A DNA stretch of 64,000 bases. Source: Janthinobacterium sp. (GTDB taxonomy: Bacteria > Pseudomonadota > Gammaproteobacteria > Burkholderiales > Chitinibacteraceae). Made by a program: the position numbers and the translations under genes. Positions 32,709 through 42,634 of this stretch are shown in pieces. The notes under the pieces were generated by a model. The model saw only the letters and a list, made by a program, of their open reading frames with translations. It searched no databases and was not told the origin of the DNA. Each line of letters starts with the position of its first letter. Within the stretch, counting starts at the first letter, position 1. The DNA lies in the NCBI GenBank assembly GCA_025360045.1, contig JANYCY010000022.1:50561-114560 (forward strand). The letters run 5' to 3'.

Positions 32709-32751
32709 AAAAAACAGCAAGTAGCGGCTGGCCGCTACTTGCTGCTGTTTA
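32709..32751 (-). terminator. Strong terminator hairpin between convergent genes
   Basis: GCAAGTAGCGGC pairs with GCCGCTACTTGC around loop TGG, with further AACAGC/GCTGTT-type pairing outside. On the - strand it is followed by seven T, making it the intrinsic terminator of the PhoX-like gene. It may also work rightward for the unknown gene. Confidence 0.85.
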
Positions 32752-32779
32752 ACGATGGCCGAGTAGACCGCCGTAATGA

Positions 32780-34768
32780 TTAAACTTTAGACAGCTTCAT
32801 GCCTGTTGCTTCAGCAGTCAGATAACCTACAGCGCAACCAAATTTGTTTTTGTAATTGCTATTAACAATTGGGTTAACCAGTGCCTTGGCGGCTGCATCC
32901 ATGGTGCTAATCCAGTCACCAGCATGTTGGAAATTGCTCATGATGTAAGTCCAGCCATTTACATCATCTGCAACCACCAGACCTGTGGCTTCTGCACCAG
33001 CAGGCATAGAGATCAGACGTGAAAGCACTTTAGTGTCGATATTGTAAGCCCACACAAAGTTATTCACGTGCTGGCTACTGTCTTCACCAATAAACAGGGT
33101 GCGCAGTTTTTCAGAGAATTTCAGATTATCTGGGTTAGCAATCTTGTCTACATTTGCGGTATTGCCCAAAGCATCTTTTGCGATATCTTCACCAATAATC
33201 AACGCCTTGGTTAGTACCGGTACCCATTCGCTGTTAATGGCTGCGCCATCCAAATCTTTTTGGCCACCTGTTAAGGTATGCGCCATCACGCCGCCCGCAA
33301 CCAGTTTCTTGGCAAGAGAAACATTGTAAGCTGGGTTATTCCCAGCATCGCCAGTAATCATCGAACCCTGAATGTTTTGCAGTGCAGAGTAGGCGATTTT
33401 GTCTTTTGCGTTAACTGTGGTGCCTTCCATCTTCGTGAAGGCCATGCTGGCGCCCACAAAGCTGGCGTAACGGTGGGTTTCAAGGAAGGCTGCTGCTTTT
33501 TCCATGCCTGGCTTGATTTTGATCCATTGTGTTTTGCCACTTACAAAAATCTTGGTGTAGCTTGCATCCGCAGGATCTTTTGTTGCAACTGTCATAATGT
33601 CGCTTGGCTTCAGGGTATCGGCCATTTTTTCGATTTCAGCGCTGGTGGCTGAACCAAGCTTAATCCAAGTCAGTGCGGCACCGGGTGCTGCTGGGTCGAT
33701 AGAGAAACCTGTACCGACTTTAGCCACGTACAACGTACCTGAAGACAGATCTTTTTCTTTATCTGCAACGAAAATAAATAAGCCGCTGTTGGTTGCATCG
33801 TCACCCATTAAAGCGGTGCGATTATCTGGCATCACTTGGATCAGCTCGTGCGAGATACGGCCTAAGCAGTAATGTTTTTTGATCGAACCCGTGCCATCTG
33901 GATTAACCGTTACTTCTGGCAGGTGGCCATAGTGGTAAGGGTTAGCTTTGGTTTCATCGCCGAATACATTTTTGCTGAAGCCTTTAAATTGCGCATCTGT
34001 TGCGGCAGTAAAAGCATCTGGCTCGTATTCTTCGCTGGAAAGGTGGGTATTCCATGGTGACATGCTGGCACCACAAGTGATCCACAACATATGTGCTGCT
34101 GAGGTATCTACATTATGGTATTTAACCAGTGTCAGCTTACCTGTGGCTTGATCTTGATCTAGCGTCAGCACAGCGATAGGGGAAGGCAGTTGGCCATACA
34201 TGCTTAGGCCAGCTTGGTTGTTGGTGGTGTATTCAAACTGAACAACTGCAAATACCGCTTTGCCCTTGATGCCGGCAACCGTTGCTTTATCCAGATTAAT
34301 CAATGATGTGCCATCTGCACAATCAGAGAAGAATTGTCTTTCAAGGCCAACTACAGATGTATCTAGAATAGGCTTGTTGTTGATATCAACATAGCCACCA
34401 GACAAGCTGTAGCCGCCTTTACCATCAGGAACGTAATCACCGGTGATAAAGAAAGGCTTGTAAGCCAATTTAAAGCTTTGTGTGGTGCCATCGCTAAGTT
34501 TTACATTCAGAGCAGAACCAACGCTGGTGGTACCCATTGCGTATGGGTCTGCAATGCCAGGGGCTGCCATGCCGGTAAAGCTAGCAGATTCAAAGCTGAC
34601 CACTGCTGGTGCTACCGGGGTAACAGGGGCGACAGTCGTTGTATCGCTATCCCCACCACAGGCGGTCATGAGTAGAGATGCTGCTGAAGCACCTCCCAGT
34701 GGTAAAAGTGGAATGCTGGAGAATAATTTTAGGGCTTGGCGGCGGGCAGCTTGCATCTCATCTAACAA
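32780..34768 (-). CDS. PhoX-type alkaline phosphatase family protein (DUF839), Tat signal
   Basis: 662-aa exported protein. The N-terminus has a twin arginine (ARRQALKLF), a hydrophobic stretch and LLMTACGG, a possible lipobox after a Tat signal. The body is the DUF839/PhoX beta-propeller: LAYKPFFITGDYVPDG, HMLWITCGASMSPWNTHLSSEEYEPD (the diagnostic segment), KHYCLGRISHELIQV, SGLFIFVADKEKDLSSGTLYVAK, and VNNFVWAYNIDT. PhoX enzymes are calcium/iron-dependent phosphatases secreted by Tat. A Pho box upstream agrees with a phosphate-starvation role. The strong terminator downstream suggests a single-gene unit. Confidence 0.85.
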   Translation of the reverse strand: MLDEMQAARRQALKLFSSIPLLPLGGASAASLLMTACGGDSDTTTVAPVTPVAPAVVSFESASFTGMAAPGIADPYAMGTTSVGSALNVKLSDGTTQSFKLAYKPFFITGDYVPDGKGGYSLSGGYVDINNKPILDTSVVGLERQFFSDCADGTSLINLDKATVAGIKGKAVFAVVQFEYTTNNQAGLSMYGQLPSPIAVLTLDQDQATGKLTLVKYHNVDTSAAHMLWITCGASMSPWNTHLSSEEYEPDAFTAATDAQFKGFSKNVFGDETKANPYHYGHLPEVTVNPDGTGSIKKHYCLGRISHELIQVMPDNRTALMGDDATNSGLFIFVADKEKDLSSGTLYVAKVGTGFSIDPAAPGAALTWIKLGSATSAEIEKMADTLKPSDIMTVATKDPADASYTKIFVSGKTQWIKIKPGMEKAAAFLETHRYASFVGASMAFTKMEGTTVNAKDKIAYSALQNIQGSMITGDAGNNPAYNVSLAKKLVAGGVMAHTLTGGQKDLDGAAINSEWVPVLTKALIIGEDIAKDALGNTANVDKIANPDNLKFSEKLRTLFIGEDSSQHVNNFVWAYNIDTKVLSRLISMPAGAEATGLVVADDVNGWTYIMSNFQHAGDWISTMDAAAKALVNPIVNSNYKNKFGCAVGYLTAEATGMKLSKV

Positions 34769-34871
34769 TTTATAACTCCTCAGTATTTCCGGTCACAGAA
34801 AGAAAAACGTTCTTGTCAAATGCCTAATTGAGTACTAGTGGCATTCATTCTGCGTAAGGTAACGTGTTTAC

Positions 34872-34889
34872 ATGACAGGCTTATGACAT
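34872..34889 (-). promoter_or_regulatory. Pho box upstream of the PhoX-like gene
   Basis: On the - strand: ATGTCAT AAGC CTGTCAT, two 7-bp repeats with a 4-bp spacer, matching the PhoB consensus CTGTCATAWAWCTGTCAT. It lies about 104 bp before the ATG of the PhoX-type phosphatase and is oriented toward it. Regulation by PhoB is inferred from this match plus the product. Confidence 0.75.
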
Positions 34890-35119
34890 ATCTCTATGGG
34901 TCTCAGCTATCCATTTCGGGGCAGGAAGTTAAAAATGTTGTGAGTATTTGTAAGCTACATTAAGGCGAGGGTAATAATATTTATTCTGACAGGCTAAGAA
35001 AATAGCTGATTTTTATAGGATCTAAATGCCTGTGCGCAAGAAAAAAACGTGAACACACTAAGAGTTCACAAGATTTGGCATTAAAAATACTGGATTAACT
35101 GATGTAGAATTACTGACGT

Positions 35120-35168
35120 AAAAAGGCCCGCTATTTAACCAATTTCTTGGCAAATAGCGGGCCTTTTA
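35120..35168 (-). terminator. Intrinsic terminator of nrdJ
   Basis: AAAAGGCCCGCTATTT pairs with AAATAGCGGGCCTTTT around a 15-nt loop. The stem is flanked by A/T runs on both sides, so it can act in both directions. It lies about 20 bp after the nrdJ stop. Confidence 0.92.
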
Positions 35169-35188
35169 ATGCTTACAGATGATCTAGA

Positions 35189-37645
35189 TTAACCGCACGC
35201 TCCAACAAAGCCGCAGGATACGCAGCGGCTGCAGCCGTCGATTTTTTGTAAGGCGTAAGCGCCGCATTCCGGGCATTTTTTGCCTGTGGCGATCGGGTTG
35301 ACCGGTGCCAAGGGGGCTTCATACTGGCTATCGTCTATCACATAGGCCATATGTTTATTTTTAAAGCGTGATGCAAGTAGCTTGGTCGGTACTTGATTGC
35401 CGGATGCATCTAAGAAACCGCGTTTGGTGAGGATTTGCTGCAGTGCATAGCCAATCGCCGCCACTTCAGATTCGTGGAATAAAGGCGCTTGCGAGCCGTC
35501 TTCCTTATTAATCATGCCGCAACGGACGGTGCCCTTGCCCCAGCTTACTTCGCGCATATCGGCCAGCGATTTAGCGATCGAGCCGCCCGAGCGTGCCGCC
35601 ATCGATAAGAGGCGCATGCTGGCGGTGATCCACTGCTGATCTTCGCTTTTTTGGCTGGCTGGCATAAAGAATTCAAATGGGCGCTCAATGGTGACCAACT
35701 CGCCGCCGACCATGCCGGTGATATGGATAAAGCTGACGGTCAGGTAAACCACTTTTTTACCTTCGTACGTCATATAAGCCACTTTAGAAGTCACTGATTC
35801 CAGATCGCCATTCGGGCGGCGATCAAACTGCTTGCGCAGCAAATCATCATCGGGCATTTGCTCTTCTTCTGCCACCGCAACCGGCGCTTCAGCGACCGAC
35901 AATACGCTGCCCAAAATACTATTCGGACGATAAGTGGCAAGGCCTTTCAGGCCCGCACGCCATGCATCCATATAGAGGTTTTGGAAATCTGCGTAAGGAT
36001 AATCGGCGGGCACATTTACTGTTTTAGAAATTGCCGAATCAACGAAAGGCTGCACGACTTCCAGCATCTTCATATGATCGCTGGCCGACATATTCAGCGC
36101 GGTTACAAAAGGCTCAGGCAATTTACTGTCATCCGAGACATCATTGCCCATATGGCGATACAAGCGCCATGCGTGATCGGCCACTTCATAAGTTTGTGTG
36201 ATGCCATCGTTCATGCGTTTTTTGCGGTTATACACCCAAGAGAAAGCAGGCTCGATACCGTTGGAGGCGTTGTCCGCAAAGGCCAGCGTAATGGTGCCAG
36301 TGGGGGCAATCGACAAGAGGTGAGAGTTGCGCAAGCCATGCTTAGCAATCGCCGCACGAATCGCCTTAGGCAGACGTTTAGCAAAGTTACCCGCCAGATA
36401 TTGAGTGCTATCAAACAGGCTAAACGCGCCTTTTTCCTTGGCTAAATCTACCGATGCAAGGTAGGCCGTATCGCGCATTACTTCAGAGATTTTTTGTGCA
36501 AGCGCACGGCCAGCATCGGAATCGTAGCGCAGGCCCATCATCACCAGCGTGCTGCCCAATCCTAAATAGCCCAGACCAATGCGGCGCTTAGACATAGCTT
36601 CGGCTTTTTGCTGTGGCAGCGGCCAAGCTGTGGCTTCCAGTACGTTGTCCAACATGCGGATCGCGATGCTAACCACCGCTTGGAAGCCTTCAAAATCAAA
36701 CCCAACCTCTTTGCTAAACGGCGATGTGACAAAGCGGGTGAGGTTGATCGAGCCTAGGCAGCAACAGCCATAATCGGGCAAAGGCTGTTCGGCGCAAGGA
36801 TTGGTGGCTTCGATGGTTTCGCAGTAATACAGATTGTTATCCGCATTCATGCGCGACAAAAATAAGATGCCCGGCTCGGCGTGGTCGTAAGTGGATTTCA
36901 TCACCTCTTCCCATAACTCGCGCGCACGGATGGTTTGGTGCACCCACAGGCCGTCTTCACGCTGATAAGCGCCAGCCGCGATCTTTTCTGGTCCAGGCTC
37001 GGCCTTGTGCACGAGGCAGAAGTCTTTGTCTTGATTGACGGCTTGCATAAACTCGTCGGTCACGCCGATCGAGATATTAAAATTGGTCAGCCCGCCCTGA
37101 TCTTTAGAGCGGATAAATTCCAGAATATCGGGGTGATCGCCGCGCAATACGCCCATCTGAGCGCCGCGCCGCGCACCGGCAGATTCAACCGTAGAACACG
37201 ATGCATTAAACACCTGCATAAACGAAACGGGGCCGGACGCGCGCGAGCGTGTGCCGCGCACCAAGGAGTCTTTAGGGCGAATGGTCGAGAAATCGTAGCC
37301 CACACCGCCACCACGGCGCATGGTTTCTGCCGCATCAGAGAGCGCGGTATAAATACTTGGCTTGCCATCGGTGCTGCCCGAAACCGAATCGCCCACCGGC
37401 TGCACAAAGCAGTTGATCAGCGTGGCGCGTAAATCCATACCGGCGGCAGAGTTAATGCGGCCAGCCGGTACAAAACCATTTTGCTGCGCCCACAAAAACT
37501 TCTCTTCGAAGTAAGCTTTTAAATCAGGCTGCTCTACGCTGGCCAAAGCACTGGCAACACGCGCTTGTACGTCGGCAATCGAGGCTTCTTCGCCTTTGGC
37601 GTACTTTTCTAGCAATACATCCAGAGAAATTTCTTGCGGAGCCAT
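35189..37645 (-). CDS. nrdJ: Adenosylcobalamin-dependent ribonucleoside-diphosphate reductase (class II)
   Basis: 818 aa from ATG 37645 ([12 protein letters not shown]), nine bases after AGGA; a longer ORF begins 13 codons earlier. It reduces ribonucleotides using B12 instead of a diiron or tyrosyl radical subunit. Seen: [11 protein letters not shown] (first active-site Cys), [31 protein letters not shown], the radical/active-site [22 protein letters not shown], and a C-terminal zinc-ribbon-like [20 protein letters not shown]. The absence of nrdB nearby fits class II. Function needs imported or salvaged B12; cbiZ is in the same window. Confidence 0.95.
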   Translation of the reverse strand: MAPQEISLDVLLEKYAKGEEASIADVQARVASALASVEQPDLKAYFEEKFLWAQQNGFVPAGRINSAAGMDLRATLINCFVQPVGDSVSGSTDGKPSIYTALSDAAETMRRGGGVGYDFSTIRPKDSLVRGTRSRASGPVSFMQVFNASCSTVESAGARRGAQMGVLRGDHPDILEFIRSKDQGGLTNFNISIGVTDEFMQAVNQDKDFCLVHKAEPGPEKIAAGAYQREDGLWVHQTIRARELWEEVMKSTYDHAEPGILFLSRMNADNNLYYCETIEATNPCAEQPLPDYGCCCLGSINLTRFVTSPFSKEVGFDFEGFQAVVSIAIRMLDNVLEATAWPLPQQKAEAMSKRRIGLGYLGLGSTLVMMGLRYDSDAGRALAQKISEVMRDTAYLASVDLAKEKGAFSLFDSTQYLAGNFAKRLPKAIRAAIAKHGLRNSHLLSIAPTGTITLAFADNASNGIEPAFSWVYNRKKRMNDGITQTYEVADHAWRLYRHMGNDVSDDSKLPEPFVTALNMSASDHMKMLEVVQPFVDSAISKTVNVPADYPYADFQNLYMDAWRAGLKGLATYRPNSILGSVLSVAEAPVAVAEEEQMPDDDLLRKQFDRRPNGDLESVTSKVAYMTYEGKKVVYLTVSFIHITGMVGGELVTIERPFEFFMPASQKSEDQQWITASMRLLSMAARSGGSIAKSLADMREVSWGKGTVRCGMINKEDGSQAPLFHESEVAAIGYALQQILTKRGFLDASGNQVPTKLLASRFKNKHMAYVIDDSQYEAPLAPVNPIATGKKCPECGAYALQKIDGCSRCVSCGFVGACG

Positions 37646-37933
37646 GTCGGTATTTCCTAAATAATTGATCGTATTCGGTGTCATGCGGGCTGCGGATTTA
37701 ATCGCGAAGCGGGGCGGGCGGATTCTGTGCGGGCTTGCTTAATTGCACAATGAATCAAAGCCAAAGGCCATCATTTGCTGAGCCGCGCGCGCAAGAGAGG
37801 GCAGGATTTTAAGCCAAGTTGGCGTAGGTCGTGAGGGATTTAGTACCAGTGGTAATAGTTTGCCCCCGAGGGGCTTGGGCGGAAGCAAGGCTGCAAAAAC
37901 TGTGTTGCGCTCAAGCGGCTATTCGCTGACAGA

Positions 37934-38809
37934 TTAATGTCTTGAAGGTGTCTCTTGCAAAGCCTCGCTCATGGCCTCTGCCAAAAGCCCTATGGAATAC
38001 ACGCCGCCGTTGGTCCAAGTGGAGCGCATGGTGAGGAAGTTTTGTTTTTTGACGAAGGGCATGGCTTGCCAGATGGGGGTGCTGCTGAGTTTGGCCATTT
38101 GATTAAACGGCAACACGTGCAGCACGATGCCGTCCTGTATTTTGCCTAGCTCAGTCAGCTTGCGCTGGGCGGTGCCCCATGCTGTTTTGGGCTGCGGGCA
38201 GGCGCTCTCTAAGCCAAGTTGGCGCATCGCGGCCAGCGGCATGGAATTCTCTCCATACACCCAGACGGTAGTGGGAGTGGCAAAACGGATCACGCATATC
38301 TTGGGTAGCTGGCCTTGGTAATGCGCGGCAAGCTGGCTTTTTAGCTGGCTAAAGCGTTGCTTTTGGGCGGCAAGCAGCTGATCCAGTTGCGCGGTTTTTC
38401 CGAATAAAACCGCCAGCTCACGCTGGATACGATAGCTGGCGGCTTCATTATCGTGATCGCTGCGATAGGCATCGAGCAGTAGGGTGGGGGCGATGCGCTC
38501 TAGTGTGGGTTTTAGATCGGTGAGCGCTGGGTTGATGATGATGAGGTCGGGCTTGAGCGAGACCAGCTGTTCTAAATTAGGCTCCATTCGTCCGCCAGCG
38601 CCCAGCACTTGCTTGGGGAGCGTGGGTTGCACCACCCATGTTTGATAATCACTTTTGTCGGCTACGGCGAGCGGCGTAATGCCGAGGGTGAGCAGGTATT
38701 CGGTGGCCTCCCAGCTGAGCGCCACTACGCGTTGGGGCGGCGTAATGGTTGTGGCGCTGGCTGGGTGAATTAATAGCATCGCGAGCAGAGCGCTTAATAA
38801 ATATCTCAT
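37934..38809 (-). CDS. FhuD-like periplasmic siderophore-binding protein
   Basis: 291-aa substrate-binding protein of the FecB/FhuD cluster, with a signal peptide (YLLSALLAMLLIHPASA). Two lobes are joined by a rigid helix: RVVALSWEATEYLLTLGITP, ADKSDYQTWV, PNLEQLVSLKPDLIII, then APTLLLDAY, and in the second lobe ICVIRFATPTTVWVYGENS. It should bind the ferric hydroxamate in the periplasm and hand it to the permease encoded by the overlapping upstream gene. Last gene of the siderophore operon. Confidence 0.88.
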   Translation of the reverse strand: MRYLLSALLAMLLIHPASATTITPPQRVVALSWEATEYLLTLGITPLAVADKSDYQTWVVQPTLPKQVLGAGGRMEPNLEQLVSLKPDLIIINPALTDLKPTLERIAPTLLLDAYRSDHDNEAASYRIQRELAVLFGKTAQLDQLLAAQKQRFSQLKSQLAAHYQGQLPKICVIRFATPTTVWVYGENSMPLAAMRQLGLESACPQPKTAWGTAQRKLTELGKIQDGIVLHVLPFNQMAKLSSTPIWQAMPFVKKQNFLTMRSTWTNGGVYSIGLLAEAMSEALQETPSRH

Positions 38810-40812
38810 GCTTTTTCCTTAAAGATTCGCATTGTGAGCAGAGCCAAAATCAACAGCGCACCGCAGCTCACCGAGGCCACAATGCCAACCGGTATTTGCC
38901 TTGGAAAAATCAGCGTTCGCCCGGCTAAATCGGCGCAGGCCAGCAGAATTAGCCCTAGCCCAGCGGCAACAATAAGCTGACTTTTGCTGCTTCGCGCGCC
39001 GCATAGCTTGGCTAAATGCGGCAGCATCAGGCCGATAAAAGCCAGCGGGCCAAATTGGCTGGTGATGATGGCGCAGAGCGAGCCGCTGAGCATCAGCAAA
39101 ATCATCCGAGTTGGCGTAATGGCGAGGCCTCTGGCGCGGGCAGCATCGTCACCCAGCATCAGCAGCGATAAAACGCGTGCGCATAGCAAGGTGGCTAAGC
39201 CCAAAATAATAATCAGGGCGCTGCTGATTAAGGCTTGCTTGGCGCTGACTTGGTAGCTTGATCCGGCCAACCAGCTTAATATTCTGAAGCTATCTGCATC
39301 GCCCTTGGCCAGCACAAATTGCAAAATCGCCTCGAGCATGGAAGACAACCCCACCCCCAGCAAGATGAGTTTGGCGGGCGAGTGGCGCTTACCCAGCCAG
39401 AACATCAGCAGCAAAATCGCCATCGCCCCCAGCCAAGCCAGCGACGCAGGGTTGGAATCAGGAAAATTACCAATGGCAATCAGCAGCCCCAAGCTGGCAC
39501 CCGATGAAATACCGAGTAAATCTGGGCTGGCTAAGGGGTTTTGCATCAACCTTTGCAAGACGCAGCCCGCCATTGCCAGCCCCAAGCCTGCCGCCATCGC
39601 GGCCAATAAACGCGGCCAGCGCAAGCTCCATTGCAAGGCATCCGGCAGCGTAAAGACCCAGCCATCGCTACTGCGGCTGGCAAGGCAGGCGATGCAAAGC
39701 AGGCTTGCTGCAACAATCGCAAATAGTGCCAACTGCCAGCGTTTTGGCGGATAGCTGCGAGACCACGTACCATAATCGCGAGGCCCAACGATGCGCTGGC
39801 GCAGGCAAAGCCAGATTAAGCCCGGCGCGCCCAATAGGCTAACCGCCGCACCACTGGGCACGGCATCAGTGAAATAGCTGGACGCCAGCAGCGCTAAAGC
39901 ATCGCCTGCCAATAAAAATAGCGCGCCGTAAAATGCGGATAAAGCCAGCTCGGCGCGGCTGCTGCGTGCGCCGGATAGCCGAGCCAAATTGGGGGCTAAG
40001 AGGCTGATAAAAGCAATCAGCCCCACGGCGGTAATCGAAACGGCGGTCAGCCAAAGGGAAGCCAAAAAAATAAGCGCACTGGCAAGGCCCACTTGCATTC
40101 CGGCAGAGCGGGCAGCGCCAGAGCCTAGGCGCATTAATTGCAAAGGCCGCTGTAAATGCGGAATAAGGATAAGCACGGGCAAAAGGCGGGGCAGGCACCA
40201 GCTCACCCAGTGCCAATCGTTTTGCGCCAAATCGCCCGCGCCCCAAATAAATAAGGAGCGGGTGTATTGATCGTTCATCATCACGGCCAGCGCAGCCGTC
40301 GCGCCGAGCAAGATATTAATCGCCATCCCCGCCAAAATCAGCGGCATGCCCTGGAGTGAAGTCCCGCCTGCCAATAACAGCACCAGCCCCACGGCCAGTA
40401 TTGCACCGCCTAGCGCCAGCCATTCACCATAATCGGCGAGTAATGCTGGCATTAAAATACTGGCCAAGACCACCGCCAACCATGCGCCGGACGAAGCACC
40501 TATGGTCATGGGCGACACCAAGATATTTTGTGTGAGCTGCTGTAAAAGGCTGCCAGAAACCGCCAGCGCCGCGCCCAATACCAGCGCTAAAATCAGCCGT
40601 GGCCAGCTGCCGTGTAGGTATTCGATTTGCTCAAAGCTGAGCTGCGATGATGGAGTTTTGATTTGCTCAAATGTGAGTGGTGCTGCGTTGCTTAAAGTAT
40701 GCAGCTGATCGGTGATGGATAAGGGCGTGGCAATCTGCAAGTAGAGCAGCGATAGCAGCATGAGCAGCAAAATTTGCAGGCTGGGATGGCGTAAAGGTGC
40801 GATGAATTTCAT
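38806..40812 (-). CDS. FhuB-like fused siderophore ABC permease
   Basis: 668-aa protein made of two FecCD permease modules in one chain, as in FhuB. The halves repeat the same motifs: SWPRLILALVLGAALAVSG and RWPRLLAAMAAGLGLAMAGC; NILVSPMTIGASSGAWL and NPLASPDLLGISSGASL; GLIAFISLLAPNLARL and GPLAFIGLMLPHLAKL. There are roughly 20 membrane helices. It overlaps the genes on both sides by 4 bp, so the ABC importer is translationally coupled. Confidence 0.92.
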   Translation of the reverse strand: MKFIAPLRHPSLQILLLMLLSLLYLQIATPLSITDQLHTLSNAAPLTFEQIKTPSSQLSFEQIEYLHGSWPRLILALVLGAALAVSGSLLQQLTQNILVSPMTIGASSGAWLAVVLASILMPALLADYGEWLALGGAILAVGLVLLLAGGTSLQGMPLILAGMAINILLGATAALAVMMNDQYTRSLFIWGAGDLAQNDWHWVSWCLPRLLPVLILIPHLQRPLQLMRLGSGAARSAGMQVGLASALIFLASLWLTAVSITAVGLIAFISLLAPNLARLSGARSSRAELALSAFYGALFLLAGDALALLASSYFTDAVPSGAAVSLLGAPGLIWLCLRQRIVGPRDYGTWSRSYPPKRWQLALFAIVAASLLCIACLASRSSDGWVFTLPDALQWSLRWPRLLAAMAAGLGLAMAGCVLQRLMQNPLASPDLLGISSGASLGLLIAIGNFPDSNPASLAWLGAMAILLLMFWLGKRHSPAKLILLGVGLSSMLEAILQFVLAKGDADSFRILSWLAGSSYQVSAKQALISSALIIILGLATLLCARVLSLLMLGDDAARARGLAITPTRMILLMLSGSLCAIITSQFGPLAFIGLMLPHLAKLCGARSSKSQLIVAAGLGLILLACADLAGRTLIFPRQIPVGIVASVSCGALLILALLTMRIFKEKA

Positions 40813-41576
40813 GCCACCACCGCCACCGGATGCTTGCCCGCTCCTCGGGAAATGATTTCTAAGTCGATGCCGTAGAGTTCAGAAAGCTGCGGATGAGCGA
40901 GTAATGCAGCAGGCGTGCCATCAAACCAAAGCTGGCCTTGGCGCAGGGCGATAATGCGGTTGGCATGGCGAATCGCCAGATTAAAATCGTGCAGAATAAT
41001 CAGCACGCCACGCTGCTCGCGGCGATTAAGCTGGGTGAGTAAGGCCATCAAGGAATATTGGTGGGCCAGATCGAGTGCAGCATTCGGCTCATCCAAGAGC
41101 AATAAAGGCGCTTGTTGAGCCAGCAACATGGCGATCCACGCCCGTTGGCGCTCGCCGCCAGATAAGTCGGCCAGCATCTGCTCGCTCAGATGCGCTACCT
41201 CGGTGGCCTGCATGGCCTGCTTGCAGAACGCATAGTCTTCGCTATGCCAGCGTTGCAGCCATCCCCGCCAAGCATAACGCCCCAGCAGTACTAATTCTTG
41301 CACCTGCAAGTTGGCGGCATCCGGTAGCTGCTGCGGCATAAAAGCAATCTGCCGCGCCAGCTGGCGTGAGGAGTAGCGATTTAACTCCTGCCCATTTAAT
41401 TGCACCGAGCCTTGATCGGGCTTGAGCTGGCCCGCCAGCAGCTTCATCAGCGTCGATTTGCCTGAGCCGTTGTGGCCAATAATCACCGTGACTTCATCGG
41501 GTTGCAGCTTTAAATCATCAATCTGCAAAATACTGCGCCCAGAGCGGGTGATTTGAATATTTGAAAGATGGTACAT
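40809..41576 (-). CDS. FhuC/FecE-like siderophore ABC transporter ATPase
   Basis: 255 aa from ATG 41576 (MYHLSNIQITRSG); longer starts at 41621 and 41645 add non-conserved residues. Walker A GHNGSGKST, the Q-loop in IAFMPQQLP, the signature LSGGERQRAWIAMLLAQ, Walker B LLLLDEPNAALD and the switch His in LIILHDFNLAIRHA are all intact. It energises uptake of the ferric siderophore with the fused permease. A palindromic element and a CTCYGTG element separate it from the upstream reductase gene. Confidence 0.92.
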   Translation of the reverse strand: MYHLSNIQITRSGRSILQIDDLKLQPDEVTVIIGHNGSGKSTLMKLLAGQLKPDQGSVQLNGQELNRYSSRQLARQIAFMPQQLPDAANLQVQELVLLGRYAWRGWLQRWHSEDYAFCKQAMQATEVAHLSEQMLADLSGGERQRAWIAMLLAQQAPLLLLDEPNAALDLAHQYSLMALLTQLNRREQRGVLIILHDFNLAIRHANRIIALRQGQLWFDGTPAALLAHPQLSELYGIDLEIISRGAGKHPVAVVA

Positions 41577-41647
41577 AGGGCCTGCGTGTGGGTGGGGTGA
41601 GGTGGGTATGCTGGTGTGCATCAGGGAGGCTATTTCATGCCACAAAC

Positions 41648-41762
41648 CGTAGGGTGCAATAAGTCTGAGGCTTTATTCAGACGCATTGCGCCGTATGTGG
41701 GTTAACTACCATGCGGCGTAATGCAGCCAAGCAAAAAGCGCTTGGCTTTATTACGCCCTACG
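41648..41762. repeat. 115-bp palindromic element (CGTAGGG ... CCCTACG)
   Basis: Ends are CGTAGGGTGCAATAA and TTATTACGCCCTACG, near-perfect inverted repeats. Inside are GCGCCG/CGGCG-type and CAAGC/GCTTG hairpins. It is a variant of the element family at 45240 and 19455 and interrupts the siderophore operon between the reductase and ATPase genes. Confidence 0.7.
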
Positions 41763-41835
41763 AATGATGTAATGCTTGCAAATGAAAGCGGTGCGCAACG
41801 GCTTGCTCATCCTAAGCAAAACCAAATTTTTCTCT

Positions 41836-41895
41836 GTTTTCCTCCGTGCAACTCCGTGTTCTCTGTGGCCTCCGTGGTTCAAGATTTGGGTTTTT
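41836..41895 (-). repeat. CTCYGTG element, copy 2, abutting the FhuF-like gene 3' end
   Basis: Units CTCCGTG, CTCCGTG, CTCTGTG, CTCCGTG start at 41842, 41852, 41861 and 41870 (spacing 10, 9, 9), followed by GTTCAAGATTTGGGTTTTT. It ends about 4 bp from the stop codon of the - strand reductase gene. Same design as copies at 14199 and 45440. Confidence 0.75.
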
Positions 41896-41899
41896 AAGC

Positions 41900-42634
41900 T
41901 CACTGCTGCAGTAATTCCTGCCGGATCAGTTGTAAGCGTTGCGGCAGTGGATGTTTGGGGCAGCTGCTGCATAGTTCGCCGTCGCTGCGGCGAAAGTGTT
42001 GGCAGCAGCCTTTGCGATCGAGCGCGAGTTTTGGTTTTTTGGGGCTTAGATCAATGGTATGCAGGCCGCCGTTTTTACTGAGGCCGCAGGCGTTTAGCCA
42101 GTCGTTTGCTAGCGTGCGTATTTGCTCGGTGCTCCAGCGGGCATCGATAGTGGATAGCATCATTAAGGCGGAGAGCAGGCAATCGGCGAGCAGGCAGGCG
42201 GCTAGCTTGGCGGAAAACGGGCGTTGCTGGCGTAGTTGCTCCAAGCTGCTGTGTTGGATGGCTTGTAATTGCTGGCCAGCAAGGGCAATCAATGCAGATT
42301 GCGAGCCTGTTTCGACTTGATGTTCGGGCAGGCTAAAGCCCGCCACATAGCAGGGTTTTAGGTCTTGCTCCAGCTGATCTAGCTGGGGTAGCGATTGGCC
42401 TAAATGCACCGATAGCACACTCAAATAGGCTGGTTGCCAGATCAGTAAACTCCAGCTGCGTGTGGCCCAATAATGTGGGCCTGCTTCTGGGTGTGCTGTT
42501 TGTAAATCGCTATAAAGTTGCGCCACCCAATCAGTCTGCTCGCTGTCGTCTGAACGAGTCCGGCCAGACAAAAGCGATAGTGCTTGGCTCACGGTGGCGA
42601 GCAGCTCAGCAAGTGATTGTGGTGGCGCTTTCAT
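41900..42634 (-). CDS. FhuF-like (2Fe-2S) siderophore-iron reductase
   Basis: 244 aa from ATG 42634, overlapping the stop of the synthetase gene (TAATG). The C-terminus holds the FhuF cluster motif C-C-x10-C-x2-C (GCCQHFRRSDGELCSSC), and the body has YWATRSWSLLIWQPAYLSVLSVH, usual in this family. It should release iron from ferric hydroxamates in the cytoplasm by reduction, completing the uptake route encoded downstream. Confidence 0.88.
   Translation of the reverse strand: MKAPPQSLAELLATVSQALSLLSGRTRSDDSEQTDWVAQLYSDLQTAHPEAGPHYWATRSWSLLIWQPAYLSVLSVHLGQSLPQLDQLEQDLKPCYVAGFSLPEHQVETGSQSALIALAGQQLQAIQHSSLEQLRQQRPFSAKLAACLLADCLLSALMMLSTIDARWSTEQIRTLANDWLNACGLSKNGGLHTIDLSPKKPKLALDRKGCCQHFRRSDGELCSSCPKHPLPQRLQLIRQELLQQ

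Larger units (their letters stand above)
34769..35188. other. Gene-free gap between phoX-like and nrdJ genes
   Basis: It holds the Pho box and presumably the promoter of the phosphatase gene (left half) and the nrdJ terminator (right end). Around 34990-35045 is AGCTGATTTTTATAGG, a 16-mer that also occurs at about 19442 near a palindrome. I see no gene. Confidence 0.5.

Noticed and set aside
35858..36445. 195-aa + strand ORF
   Set aside because: It lies entirely inside nrdJ on the opposite strand, with no family features.
36935..37432. 165-aa + strand ORF
   Set aside because: Antisense shadow of nrdJ; a by-product of its codon use.
37646..37933. Cobalamin riboswitch upstream of nrdJ
   Set aside because: One ACCACTGG-like string was seen but no other conserved segments; not enough to call.
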